From the NCBI GenBank assembly GCA_023391415.1, contig JAEWAY010000015.1, forward strand, positions 26,235-90,234: DNA of 64,000 bases, written 5' to 3'. The position numbers were made by a program, and so were the translations under genes. Shown piece by piece: positions 34,858 through 44,468 of the stretch (positions are counted from its first letter, which is position 1; each line of letters starts with the position of its first letter). The notes under the pieces are model-generated. The model worked only from the letters and a program-made list of their open reading frames with translations. It had not been told where the DNA came from and made no database searches. The DNA is from Bacteroidota bacterium. Lineage in GTDB: Bacteria; Bacteroidota; Bacteroidia; Cytophagales; Cytophagaceae.

Positions 34858-36279
34858 TTAGCGCTTTATGAATTTTAGCGTCTTTGTTTCGCCGGATAGG
34901 GCGCGGATATTTATAAAATAGACTCCTGGCTGTAAGTCTGTGACCGAAACGCTGGCGGTCGTTTCCGTAGCGGTCGCGCGCGCTACGGTCTGATTGCCGG
35001 AGTTGATTACGCTTATTTCCGACTCCGCCGGTATGTTGGAAATGGACAGCGCGTCTGTGGCCGGATTGGGAAACAAGCTTAGCTCCGCGAAGGCGGTCGT
35101 GAAAGAAGCGTAGGAGGTGGTGATATCGACGGAGATAAAGTCGGAAAAAGTTTGACGCTGCTTATAAAGCATGTCGTCGCCACTGTAATAGTTTTCAGTG
35201 ATCGTCTCCACCTTCTCGTCATTGTCGTTGTATGTGTTGGAGATCAGATAATACGATTCTATGATCCACGCGTCATCCTGATAAAGCTCATTTTTATAGC
35301 CGGCATCTTCTCCTTTAGAGTCTTTATACATGGTATATCGGAACAGATACCATGTATCGTCTTCAAGTCCTTCGGATGTAGTGACAATACTGCCATCGGG
35401 CATGGTGACTATAGTGGATTTGAATACCTGTATCCATTCTTCGTCGACGTAAATTTCCATGATCTCTGTCTGCTCGTCGCCGTCGATCGTGGTAGTGAAG
35501 CGTCCGGTCTCCGTGACGACGCCGTTTTCATAAGAGACATAACTAGCCGAGGCGATTTCCCATTCTTTATCCTGGCCAAAGTGGCTAAAAACGACATTGG
35601 TATATTCAGATGCTTTCTCCCATTGATCGCCGACTCTTTCATATTCTATTATCGTTACAGGCGCTTGCCCGCCGCCGGAGTATACGTACTCGTATTTCCA
35701 TTGATCTTCCCAGGTATTTGTCGCGGAGGAGTACCCCTGATTGACCTCTGCCGTGATCCGCTTCCCTGTATCGTAGGTATACACTGTATTGTCTCCCCAG
35801 GATATTTCCCATTGACCATTTTGCCAGGAGGATGAGACTGTTCCGGCGCTGTTGCCTTGCTCATCAAAACTGGTAGAATACTTCTGGCTGTTGACCATTT
35901 CTGTACCATTAAAATACTTGGTCAGTTCTTCCACGAGTTTACCTTGGTCATTGTATGTATAGTACACGCCTCGCGTGCTGTTTCCGTTTACATCGAATGA
36001 TAGCAGGGTCAAGACATCGCCCCGCTGATCGTAGGTGTATTCGCTGTGGCCATTCTCCATCCAGTCGGCGGATGTCTCGTCCCAGTAATAATCCTGGGCT
36101 TTCAGAGGCAACTTTTTTGACGCGGTGGTTCGCGATCTGGCCGAATTGGCCGATTTATGGGTTTTCCCGATTTGTTTTTTCGGCCCTGTCAGTTTGTTTT
36201 TGATCGACTGCGCGTTTATCGAACCTACGCACGCTATGCAGATCAATGACAATAGCGGAATAAAGTATTTGTTGCTCAT
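34858..36279 (-). CDS. Secreted repeat protein with type IX secretion sorting domain
   Basis: About 473 residues from ATG at 36279; that start yields a clean signal peptide (SNKYFIPLLSLICIACVGSINA, then Gln), while a longer frame to 36432 would place 51 odd residues in front. The middle (about residues 60-390) is a series of strand-rich repeats with YTYDQRGDV, YTYNDQGKL, NTVYTYDTGKR and TYNDNDEK patterns, related to the YD-repeat style seen in the RHS genes at the right of the window. The C terminus has a T9SS type A tail: LSLFPNPATDALSISNI, then PGVYFINIRALSGETKTLKF ending with IKR. It is therefore exported and probably attached to or released from the cell surface by the gliding/T9SS machine. 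Confidence 0.85.
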   Translation of the reverse strand: MSNKYFIPLLSLICIACVGSINAQSIKNKLTGPKKQIGKTHKSANSARSRTTASKKLPLKAQDYYWDETSADWMENGHSEYTYDQRGDVLTLLSFDVNGNSTRGVYYTYNDQGKLVEELTKYFNGTEMVNSQKYSTSFDEQGNSAGTVSSSWQNGQWEISWGDNTVYTYDTGKRITAEVNQGYSSATNTWEDQWKYEYVYSGGGQAPVTIIEYERVGDQWEKASEYTNVVFSHFGQDKEWEIASASYVSYENGVVTETGRFTTTIDGDEQTEIMEIYVDEEWIQVFKSTIVTMPDGSIVTTSEGLEDDTWYLFRYTMYKDSKGEDAGYKNELYQDDAWIIESYYLISNTYNDNDEKVETITENYYSGDDMLYKQRQTFSDFISVDITTSYASFTTAFAELSLFPNPATDALSISNIPAESEISVINSGNQTVARATATETTASVSVTDLQPGVYFINIRALSGETKTLKFIKR

Positions 36280-36853
36280 ATGGAATTTGGTTTTAATGTA
36301 TGTTTCAAAGGGGGATTCAGGCTTCGTCACGCGTTTTTGATTCCGGAGCGGCCGGTTATCGTTAACGTTTTTCCGGGATGGGAGCCCGTCGCTTGTATTG
36401 CCGTTGCTGTTTATTTTCCTTAGTCCTGGCAAAAAGGGTTTATTTTTTTAATAAGTCTTATTTGACTTTAGTTAATGGCTGTAAATATATGAAAATATTT
36501 TATCCCCTCTCGTTTTTAGCGGAATTATGCCGCTCTTAGCTTATAGCGGGCCTGAAGTGTTCGGTGGTTTGTTTTGTAGGGCTGTCATCCATAGGTAATT
36601 GGTCTGCCATATCGGGACTATTTTCCAGGTTGTTTTTCTTTTATGAAGCTTCGATGGTGAGAATTTTAAACAATGGGAGGAGCCTTTAGTTAATAAACTT
36701 TATTTTAAAAAAACAGTCTTTACTCGTTTTGGCGGTATCGGTACGATTGGTAGACAAAATACCCTTGGAGGTTCTTCGCGGGATGAGCCGGTATATGCCT
36801 GATGGCATTTTTTGATTGAATCCATCAGAATTTTTAAACTAAAAATATACGCT
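36280..36853. other. Control region between T9SS protein and GMC oxidoreductase
   Basis: 574 bases between divergent genes. About 36420-36520 and 36600-36720 are AT-rich; no RNA, repeat or convincing TTG-N20-TAnnTTTG pair was seen. A 71-codon frame at 36125-36340 is a shadow. The region probably carries promoters in both directions. Confidence 0.4.
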
Positions 36854-38554
36854 ATGTACGGTAAAAAGAAGTTATCCTCTACTCCCTACGCGATCGAGAC
36901 GAAGGAGGTAGATGTATTTATCGCGGGTTCCGGTCCTGTCGGTTGCGCTTTCGCGAGAAAACTGGTAGAAAAAGGATACAGGGTGATGATGATCGACGCC
37001 GGCGCCAAATATTCCAAAAGGCCAGGAGAACATCTTAAGAACTCCTTTATTTATCAGCGCAATGTAGATCCTTTCGCGTCGGTGATCAGAGGACACTTGC
37101 AGACTTTGTCCGTGCCTACTAGTGACAATCCTATGCTTACACTTGATCCCGGAGCGTTTTCGATTGACTGGAGCAATCCTGATTACAAAGGATTTGTAAT
37201 CAATGGGCAAAATCCGGATCAGGTCTCTTATAAAAATCTTCCCGGCGCGGCGGCTACCTACGCGGTCGGGGGCATGGCTACCCATTGGACCTGCGCCTGC
37301 CCGAGGCATCATCCCTCGATGGAGAGAACACCCCTGATCTCGGACAAAGAGTGGGACAAGCTCTACTCGGAAGCCGAAGCCTTGCTCAATGTGCGCGATG
37401 ATCAGTTTGACCACTCGATACGGCATACAAAAGTGAAGGAAGTGCTTCAGGCGGAATTTAGCGAGCTAAAAACTCCGTACCATCCGCGAAGCCTGCCTCT
37501 GGCGGTACAACGGAGAAAGGACAATCCGGACTTTGTACACTGGAGTGGCTCGGATACCGTACTGGGGCGTCTGGCCGACAACGTAAATTACTACAAAGAC
37601 GAGTCCGGAGGGGTACTGGAGATACTGGAACAGCATCAGTTGCGCAAGGTTGTCCAGAATGGGGCCGGCAACTCGATCGACTTCGCCTGTGTGCAGAACC
37701 TCATGGAGTGGAAAGAAATACACGTAAAAGCCAAGGTGTACATCGTCGCTACCGGAACTGTATTGATCAATCAGCTATTGTTCAACTCTGAAATCGACGC
37801 TCCGAATTCCGGTTTGTATTTGTCCGAGCAGCCAATGGCCTTCTGTCAGGTGGTTCTCTTGAAAAAAGTAATTGAAGAAATAAGAAACGATCCCAGGTTC
37901 GCCAAGCCGCTGGAAATACATCAGCGAAACAATCCCAAGGATCCCGTTCCGGTTCCATTCAACGATCCGGAGCCGCAAGTATGGATTCCGGTATCCGAGG
38001 GGCGTCCATGGCATTGCCAGATTCACAGAGACGCCTTCGCCTATGGTGACCTTAAGCCCAATGTCGACAGCCGCCTCATTGTAGATCTGCGCTGGTTTGG
38101 CATTGTAGACCAAAAGAAACGTAATAAAGTGACCTTTAGCGATGAGCTGAAAGACGCTTATGGTATGCCGAAGCCAACCTTCGACTTTGAATTGGATGAT
38201 CCGGATAGAGAGAAGCAGCACGTCATGATGGACGATATGCTCAGAGCGGCCAATGCGCTGGGCGGTTTTCTGCCGGGTTCGGAGCCTCAGTTCATGTCTC
38301 CGGGGCTTACTTTGCATATTCATGGTACAGCCAGAATGGGAGCCGACCCCAGCGAGAGCGTCGTAGATGTCAACTCCAGGGTATGGGGTATGGACAACCT
38401 GTTTCTGGGAGGCAATGGATTGATCCCTAGAGGTACGGCGAGCAATCCTACTTTGACGAGTGTCGCCATGGCGCTTAAGGCTTCCGAGTTTATCGACGCG
38501 CGGATCAGCCCGAGAGCTTCCACGGGAAACAAAGTCGGAGACCTGATTTCATAA
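36854..38554 (+). CDS. GMC-family oxidoreductase, pyranose oxidase-like
   Basis: 566 residues from ATG at 36854. A Rossmann FAD motif (VFIAGSGPVGCAFARKL) near residues 21-37 is followed by MMIDAG. GGMATHWTCACPRHH carries a His at about residue 144 in the THWT context that in fungal pyranose 2-oxidase forms the covalent FAD link. The C-terminal active-site region shows HIHGTARMG and RGTASNPTLTSVAM, providing the His and Asn pair. These features favour the pyranose 2-oxidase/C-glycoside 3-oxidase branch that oxidises a ring hydroxyl of a sugar or glycoside. Neighbours are an IolE-like gene, a GH63-like glycosidase and an FG-GAP lipoprotein. Start MYGKKKLSS fits better than the upstream alternative at 36812. 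No signal peptide. Confidence 0.9.
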   Translation: MYGKKKLSSTPYAIETKEVDVFIAGSGPVGCAFARKLVEKGYRVMMIDAGAKYSKRPGEHLKNSFIYQRNVDPFASVIRGHLQTLSVPTSDNPMLTLDPGAFSIDWSNPDYKGFVINGQNPDQVSYKNLPGAAATYAVGGMATHWTCACPRHHPSMERTPLISDKEWDKLYSEAEALLNVRDDQFDHSIRHTKVKEVLQAEFSELKTPYHPRSLPLAVQRRKDNPDFVHWSGSDTVLGRLADNVNYYKDESGGVLEILEQHQLRKVVQNGAGNSIDFACVQNLMEWKEIHVKAKVYIVATGTVLINQLLFNSEIDAPNSGLYLSEQPMAFCQVVLLKKVIEEIRNDPRFAKPLEIHQRNNPKDPVPVPFNDPEPQVWIPVSEGRPWHCQIHRDAFAYGDLKPNVDSRLIVDLRWFGIVDQKKRNKVTFSDELKDAYGMPKPTFDFELDDPDREKQHVMMDDMLRAANALGGFLPGSEPQFMSPGLTLHIHGTARMGADPSESVVDVNSRVWGMDNLFLGGNGLIPRGTASNPTLTSVAMALKASEFIDARISPRASTGNKVGDLIS

Positions 38555-38569
38555 TCAATTTTTCACTAA

Positions 38570-38617
38570 CTGAAACACGCGGACGAGTCTCTGTTCTTTT
38601 CGAGTGTTTCAGTTTTT
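38570..38617 (+). terminator. Terminator-like hairpin between GMC and IolE-like genes
   Basis: Arms ctgaaacac (38570-38578) and gtgtttcag (38604-38612) around a 25-base loop, followed by tttttaaa. The stem and T-run sit 15 bases after the oxidoreductase stop, so some transcription may end before the IolE-like gene. Confidence 0.6.
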
Positions 38618-38631
38618 AAATAATCAATAGC

Positions 38632-39547
38632 ATGAGTACTTACAACGAACCCTTATTTGATAAGGAAAAAGTCTTTTTTGGCATTAGCCCCACTTGCTGG
38701 ACCAACGACGATAATCCGCTGATCGGCGAGCATATCCTTTGAGCAATGTATCAGTGAAATGGCTCTCGCGGGATTTGCCGGATGTAGTGTCGGTCATAAG
38801 TATCCCACCGACATAGACACGTTGAAGGACGCGCTGGAACTACGTAATCTGAAGGTTACCGAGCCCTGGGCCAGTCTCTATTTTACGGCTGAGGACATGT
38901 ACGACAATACCATTCGCTATTTCAAAAAGCAGTTGGAGTTTATAAAGGCGATGGGAGGATCGACGCTGGTGGTGGCCGAACTTGGTCACGCCGTTCATCA
39001 GCAGGGGGTGGCCGTCATGCCCAACAAGCCGGTTTTTGACGACCGGCAATGGGATATGCTCATACGCGGGTTGAACAAAGTAGGGGGTATCGCCTATGAG
39101 GAAGGCATGAAGGTATGCTATCATCCGCATATGGGTACAGGCGTGCAGAACAAAGCCGAAATAGATCGCCTTATGGGAGCCGCTGATCCGGAATACGTCC
39201 ATTTGCTGCTCGATACCGGTCATCTGTACTACGCCGGGGAGGACCCTCTTCGGATTACCAGGCAGTACGCGAAAAGAATCAGGCACTGTCATTTGAAAGA
39301 TATTCGTCAGGATATTCTGAATCAGGCGGTGGAGCGGGGAGAGAGCTTTCTGGAATCGGTCGCCAATGGCGTATTTACCGTGCCCGGCGACGGCGTTATA
39401 GATTTCAGGCCGATTCTGCGGGAGCTGGCTGACAATCAGTTTGAAGGCTGGCTGGTCGTAGAGGCCGAGCAGGATCCGAATAAGGCCACTCCTTTATTGT
39501 ACGCCAAAAAGGCCCGGAACTATTTGAGAGAAATAACCGGAATCTGA
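38632..39547 (+). pseudogene. IolE-like inosose dehydratase / sugar isomerase, split by a +1 frameshift
   Basis: The reading begins at ATG 38632 (MSTYNEPLFDKEKV, then FFGISPTCWTNDDNPLIGEH) and meets TGA at 38740. The rest (EQCISEMALAGFAG onward) is in the next frame and runs to a stop at 39547. Joined, they match the myo-inosose-2 dehydratase IolE and the xylose-isomerase-like TIM-barrel fold along nearly the whole length: HPHMGTGVQNKAEIDRLM, LLLDTGHLYYAGED, HCHLKDIRQDI, and FTVPGDGVIDFRPI before GWLVVEAEQDP. The metal ligands (Glu, Asp, His, Glu) appear present. The break is at CTT TGA, the slippery site of prfB. It may be a decayed gene, a sequencing error, or a genuine programmed frameshift. 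Called a pseudogene here only because a plain reading is interrupted. Confidence 0.75.
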
Positions 39548-39746
39548 CAAGCGTAAGGTTTCCGGCGACTGAGGTTCCCGAAGCCGCTCATAGGTTTCCT
39601 GAGACTCTCTCGGAGGGCGACGAACGGGTGGCTATGATTTTAGCATAGCGATCAAAGCCCGCTTTTGTTTATAGGCATATTGTCAGTGGACGTTTTTTAA
39701 AAATCAGTGATTTGATGTTTAAATGTCATGTTCTAAATCTTAGTGA

Positions 39747-42404
39747 ATGATGCGATCTGAAGAATACAAGCGCCTTAAATCGGACAAGAACTGGAAAAAA
39801 TGGGGACCGTACCTGAGTGAACGGGCCTGGGGTACTGTGCGCGAGGATTACAGCGGTGGTGGCGACGCCTGGAATTATTTCAGTCACGACGCGTCCCGTA
39901 GCAGGGTGTACAGGTGGAATGAAGATGGGCTCGCCGGTATCTGCGACGACAAGCAGTATGTCTGTCTCGCTCTTTCACTGTGGAATCACCATGATCCGAT
40001 TCTGAAAGAGCGTATGTTTGGCCTGACGAACGGAGAAGGCAATCATGGGGAGGATGTCAAGGAATATTTTTTCTATCTGGACAATACGCCCACGCACAGC
40101 TATATGAAAATGTTGTATAAATATCCTCACTTCGCCTATCCGTACGAAGATATTGTCCGGGTCAACGGGGGCAGGGGGTATTATGATTTTGAATATGAAC
40201 TGCTGGATACCGGGATATTCAACGACAACAACTATTTTGATGTAGAGGTCGAATACGCCAAAGCGGACGTGGATGATATCCTGGTCAGAATCTCTGTAAC
40301 GAACCGGGGCGACAGCGAAGCCGAGTGTAGCGTATCGCCTAATATCTGGTTTAGAAATACCTGGAAATGGGGCTACGACCATGGTCCGCGAGGTGATGTG
40401 GACGGCAAGCCCCTGGCGCGGCTTAGCAGGCGAAACGAAGCGTTTTCCGAGACCACCCTTCAGCACCCGGTTTTGGGTACCTATTATTTTTATTCGGAAG
40501 GTCGCGCCGACATGTTGTTTACAGACAATGAAACCAATAACCGGCGTCTCTTTAATTCTGAAAACGACAGTCCTTATGTAAAGGACGCTTTTCATGAGTA
40601 TATCGTCAATAAGAATCATTCCAGTGTCAATCCGGACAAACAAGGTACGAAGGCCGCCGCCCTGTACCAGTTTTCCATTGCCGGGGGAGAGACCAAAATC
40701 ATTAAGCTGAGGATGTGTCAGGACTCGCTGGAGAGTCCTTTCTCGGTTTTTGATCAGGTTTTCGCTGACAGGATCAGGGAAGCGGATGATTATTACTACG
40801 AGATTCAGGCTCCAGGCATGTCTCCCGACAAGAAAAACATTCAGCGGCAGGGTTTTGCTGGCATGCTGTGGTCCAAACAGCTTTATTATTACAATATTGA
40901 GCAGTGGCTGAGCGGCGATCCGGGACAGCCGCCTCCACCCGGAGAACGGGAACGTAGGAGAAATTCGACCTGGAAAAATATGGACGCTTTTGACATTATC
41001 TCCATGCCCGACAAATGGGAGTATCCCTGGTTCGCTACCTGGGACTGGGCTTTTCATTGCTGGCCATTTTCACTGATTGATCCGGATTTCGCCAAAGACC
41101 AGCTTCGCCTGATCATAAGCGCCCAATATACCAAACTGGACCAGATTCCCGCCTATGAGTGGAATTTTGATGATCTCAATCCGCCTGTCCTGGTATGGGC
41201 GGCCTGGCGGATCTACAAGATTGAAGGAAGGCAGTTCGATACTCTTGATAAGGACTTTCTGGAAGAAATTTTTCAAAAGCTGGAACTGAATTTTAGCTGG
41301 TGGTATACGCATGAGGGCGCGGATCATAATGGGTTGTTTCAAGGAGGTTTTATGGGCCTTGACAATATCAGTATCTTTGACCGGAGCGAGCTGGAAGTGG
41401 AAGGAGCGCGCCTCGATCAGTCCGATACTACTTCCTGGATGGGGTTATATAGCCTTACCATGGCCCGGATGGCGCTGGAGCTCGCCGCCGACAATAGCGA
41501 ATATGAGGATAGAGCGATGGCCTATCTGGGGCATTTCTTTGAAATCATGCAGGCTATGAACAACCGCGGGGGAGAAGGCGAGGGACTCTGGGATGAGGAG
41601 GACGGGATTTTTTACGACACGCTGCATTATGAAAATGGCTATAGAAAGCGGTTGAAAGTACGCTCTCTCGTCGGACTCATGCCTTTGCTGCCGGTAGAGG
41701 TAATCGATGAGGAAGAGCTTGACCGGTTTCCGAGGGTCAGGCGTCACCTGGAGCGATTGATTGAAGAAAACGCTCCGGTACTGCCAAAGATAGCCGACCC
41801 CAGGCTGCTTCTGTTTTCCGGAGGAAAAACGCGCCGCCTGCTCGCCGCGCTCAACAGGGAGCGGCTGATCAGTCTGGTTCAGTATATCGCGGATGAAAAG
41901 GAGTTTTTATCCGCTTATGGCATACGTTCCGTATCGCGGTATCATCATGAGCATCCCTATGACTATGGCGACGGCGATCCGGAGCATATTTTACGTTATG
42001 TGCCCGCGGAGTCCGATTCCGGACTGTTTGGAGGCAATAGCAACTGGCGGGGCCCTATATGGTTCCCGATCAATTTCCTGATTATTGAATCCCTCCAAAA
42101 ATTCGGCTATTATTATGGAGAGCAGCTAAAGGTTGAATTTCCCAAAGGATCAGGGGACTATCGCGCATTGGACGAGATCGCCGCCGATCTGTCCCGGAGG
42201 CTTGTCAGCATATTTGAAAAGGACGAGGAGGGGCGGCGACCGGTATATGGCGGGATCGTTCCCTTTCAGACGGATCCGTACTGGCGGGATCTCATTCTTT
42301 TTTACGAATACTTTCACGGAGACAATGGCGCCGGCCTCGGAGCCAGCCATCAGACCGGCTGGACCGGACTCGTGCTCAAACTTATTCAGCAAAATGCCAA
42401 TTAA
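39747..42404 (+). CDS. GH63-like (MGH1-type) glycoside hydrolase
   Basis: 885 residues, without a signal peptide. The N-terminal half holds a beta-sandwich-like region (NYFDVEVEYAKADVDDILVR), and the C-terminal half a large (alpha/alpha)6 barrel typical of GH63/MGH1 enzymes: WFATWDWAFHCWPFSLIDPD is the acid-rich start, NPPVLVWAAWRIYKIEG a repeat helix, GLYSLTMARMALELA another, and GPIWFPINFLIIESLQKFGYY near the end with GLGASHQTGWTGLV as the C-terminal signature. It probably cleaves a glucoside or oligosaccharide in the cytosol. It sits 199 bases after the IolE-like gene and 23 bases before the FG-GAP lipoprotein. Confidence 0.82.
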   Translation: MMRSEEYKRLKSDKNWKKWGPYLSERAWGTVREDYSGGGDAWNYFSHDASRSRVYRWNEDGLAGICDDKQYVCLALSLWNHHDPILKERMFGLTNGEGNHGEDVKEYFFYLDNTPTHSYMKMLYKYPHFAYPYEDIVRVNGGRGYYDFEYELLDTGIFNDNNYFDVEVEYAKADVDDILVRISVTNRGDSEAECSVSPNIWFRNTWKWGYDHGPRGDVDGKPLARLSRRNEAFSETTLQHPVLGTYYFYSEGRADMLFTDNETNNRRLFNSENDSPYVKDAFHEYIVNKNHSSVNPDKQGTKAAALYQFSIAGGETKIIKLRMCQDSLESPFSVFDQVFADRIREADDYYYEIQAPGMSPDKKNIQRQGFAGMLWSKQLYYYNIEQWLSGDPGQPPPPGERERRRNSTWKNMDAFDIISMPDKWEYPWFATWDWAFHCWPFSLIDPDFAKDQLRLIISAQYTKLDQIPAYEWNFDDLNPPVLVWAAWRIYKIEGRQFDTLDKDFLEEIFQKLELNFSWWYTHEGADHNGLFQGGFMGLDNISIFDRSELEVEGARLDQSDTTSWMGLYSLTMARMALELAADNSEYEDRAMAYLGHFFEIMQAMNNRGGEGEGLWDEEDGIFYDTLHYENGYRKRLKVRSLVGLMPLLPVEVIDEEELDRFPRVRRHLERLIEENAPVLPKIADPRLLLFSGGKTRRLLAALNRERLISLVQYIADEKEFLSAYGIRSVSRYHHEHPYDYGDGDPEHILRYVPAESDSGLFGGNSNWRGPIWFPINFLIIESLQKFGYYYGEQLKVEFPKGSGDYRALDEIAADLSRRLVSIFEKDEEGRRPVYGGIVPFQTDPYWRDLILFYEYFHGDNGAGLGASHQTGWTGLVLKLIQQNAN

Positions 42405-42427
42405 AACAACCGCCTAAATCTTTTTAT

Positions 42428-43750
42428 ATGAATTGTTTATTTTTTAACGAAACTGTATTGAAAAACAGTTCTTTCATACTGTTCGCGTGTTTTTTAGGGG
42501 CTTGCGGCAATCAGCGCGTCACGGAAAAAGCGCCGGCCAAAACATATTTTAAACCTGTCGTTGTCAGTGATAAGCTGGAAGACGGCTATTGGATTGAAGC
42601 GGCGGACTTTGACAACGATGGCGATACGGACCTGATAGGCTATGGGCTGACTATGGGAAAGATCACCTTGTATGAAAATCCTGGTAATGATCAGTTGGAT
42701 AAAGGATACGCTTCTTGGAAAAAGAGGGTTGTCAAGGAACTGCGAGAACCGGTTGGTATCGATCACGCCGATATCGACGGCGACGGCTTTCTCGATATAA
42801 TCATATGTAAGGAGTATGGAAAAACTCAGAAAACCTGTCGAAGAGATGGTGGCAAGATTGTCTGGTTGAGAAATCCGGGGCGGGATACGGCGCGATGGGA
42901 AGAGTATCCTATAGGCCAGACACTGGCCATGCACCGGCTGAAAATCGGAAAATTTACACAGAATGAAAACCTTGAGTTGCTGGCCCTGCCCGTAGTAGGC
43001 GATTCGGGTGATGTGCATACCATCGTTCCCGTGTATGTTTACGACAAGCCTTCATCCGTACTGGATAGCGGAGTATGGTCCAGGACATTGATAGATAGTT
43101 CGTTTTTTGAAGTAATTCACGACGCCTTTATCATGAAAAACCCCGTTTTGAGTGATTATGACGTGGCGCTTGTCGCGAGTCAGCGGGGCGTATCCTGGCT
43201 CTACTATGGGAGAGACCGGCAATGGCATATCGCCAATATCGCCCAGGGAGAAACTTCCAGGGAAGACTATGAGCATACCGAAGACTGGTTTACAGGTACC
43301 AATACCGCGGATATGGGTACGCTCGGTGGGAATAAGGGCGACTATATCGCGGAGCTCGAGCCTTTTCACGGTGGTATTGTGAGTGTGTATCACAAGGATA
43401 AATCGAATGCCTGGCAGCGCGCAATCCTGCATAAATATGGTAGTATAGACAGTCTTGGATTTGGCGTAGGGCACTTTCTGATCACGGAAGATATGGACAA
43501 TGACGGTACGGACGAGTTTCTTGTAGCCTTTCCCGAGCCACCCAAAGGCGTATTGTTTGTAAAACCCATAGATCTGGAAAACAATGTTTATGATACTGTC
43601 CGGGTTTCTACCGCCTCCGCCGCCAGAATCGCCATCGCGGACTTCAACAACGACGGTAAAAAGGATTTCGCGACCATTGGGTACAATGTACCCGGATACT
43701 ATGAAGACGATGATCCGAGGGTCATGATCTTTCTCAATACGATGGAATAA
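42428..43750 (+). CDS. FG-GAP/VCBS-repeat lipoprotein
   Basis: 440 residues with a lipoprotein signal (SSFILFACFLGACG, Cys25 or 26) and propeller-type repeats with calcium-binding loops: DFDNDGDTDLIGYG, DIDGDGFLDIIICKE, DMDNDGTDEFLVAF and DFNNDGKKDFATIGYN, four clear copies of the D-x-D-x-D-G class. The product is presumably an extracellular or periplasmic propeller that binds a sugar or protein partner. It follows the GH63-like gene by 23 bases and is likely co-transcribed. A terminator is found downstream. Confidence 0.8.
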   Translation: MNCLFFNETVLKNSSFILFACFLGACGNQRVTEKAPAKTYFKPVVVSDKLEDGYWIEAADFDNDGDTDLIGYGLTMGKITLYENPGNDQLDKGYASWKKRVVKELREPVGIDHADIDGDGFLDIIICKEYGKTQKTCRRDGGKIVWLRNPGRDTARWEEYPIGQTLAMHRLKIGKFTQNENLELLALPVVGDSGDVHTIVPVYVYDKPSSVLDSGVWSRTLIDSSFFEVIHDAFIMKNPVLSDYDVALVASQRGVSWLYYGRDRQWHIANIAQGETSREDYEHTEDWFTGTNTADMGTLGGNKGDYIAELEPFHGGIVSVYHKDKSNAWQRAILHKYGSIDSLGFGVGHFLITEDMDNDGTDEFLVAFPEPPKGVLFVKPIDLENNVYDTVRVSTASAARIAIADFNNDGKKDFATIGYNVPGYYEDDDPRVMIFLNTME

Positions 43751-43780
43751 AAAACAAACAGGTGTGTTTCATAGCGGGCG

Positions 43781-43809
43781 AAGCCGGTTCGAAAGAGTCG
43801 GCTTTTTTT
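43781..43809 (+). terminator. Rho-independent terminator of the sugar cluster
   Basis: Arms aagccg (43781-43786) and cggctt (43799-43804) around a 12-base loop and followed by ttttt. About 30 bases after the FG-GAP gene stop. Confidence 0.75.
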
Positions 43810-44030
43810 GTGTAAAGCGTGGTGGACAAACATTGATCGAAATCCGGAATCCGCGTCAGGTCTCATGACTCATATGGTTTGATGGTTGGGAGGCCGCGCG
43901 CTATTTTAAATAAAGGGGATTGCCGTTTTTTTGTCTTGGCTAAAAATCGCTACACAGGGTATGAATAAGTATGAAAAATAGTAATTTCGTAAATTAACTT
44001 CGGCAATAAGCCATTAAATCAAATTATTCT

Positions 44031-44468
44031 ATGAAAGTAATCGCCTGTCTGTTCTTTTGCATGAGCTTTTCACTCCCGATGTTGGCGCAGGAAACCGCCA
44101 GAATTAAACATGTTAATTATTTTTTTACTCCTTTTAGTCAGGGTTACGATGAGGTGACCAAGGATTCATTGTTGATGACTGTGGAGTTTTCACTGGATAA
44201 TCTTAATGGCTTAAGAGGGGTATCGGTACAATTGGGAACAGATTCCTTACCTGATCTTTTTTCGTCGGAATACCTTAAGGTAATCATTCGTGATGGACGG
44301 AAATACCTTCATGGTTCCAGTGGTTTATATGATATCCGTGATGGAAAGATTTTGTATAGGAAGACGATAGACAAAAGCAGATGTGGTGGCGCCGCTTCCG
44401 TTCTACTTGTTGAAGAGCATCAGTTGAAAGGGGAATTCCTGCGCAAGCGATTTCAATGTCAATTCTGA
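44031..44468 (+). CDS. Hypothetical secreted protein
   Basis: 145 residues with a signal peptide (KVIACLFFCMSFSLPMLA, then Gln). The mature part is beta-rich (HVNYFFTPFSQGYDEV, TVEFSLDNLNGLRGVSVQLG) and has a Cys near residue 118 and one in the final CQF. No family recognised. It lies 280 bases after the previous operon and 396 before the OmpH-like gene, so it is probably monocistronic. The region on both sides is AT-rich, consistent with a recently shaped locus. Confidence 0.6.
   Translation: MKVIACLFFCMSFSLPMLAQETARIKHVNYFFTPFSQGYDEVTKDSLLMTVEFSLDNLNGLRGVSVQLGTDSLPDLFSSEYLKVIIRDGRKYLHGSSGLYDIRDGKILYRKTIDKSRCGGAASVLLVEEHQLKGEFLRKRFQCQF

Noticed and set aside
39975..41057. 360-codon minus-strand frame
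   Set aside because: It lies antisense within the GH63-like gene; the plus-strand product has clear family motifs while this one does not.
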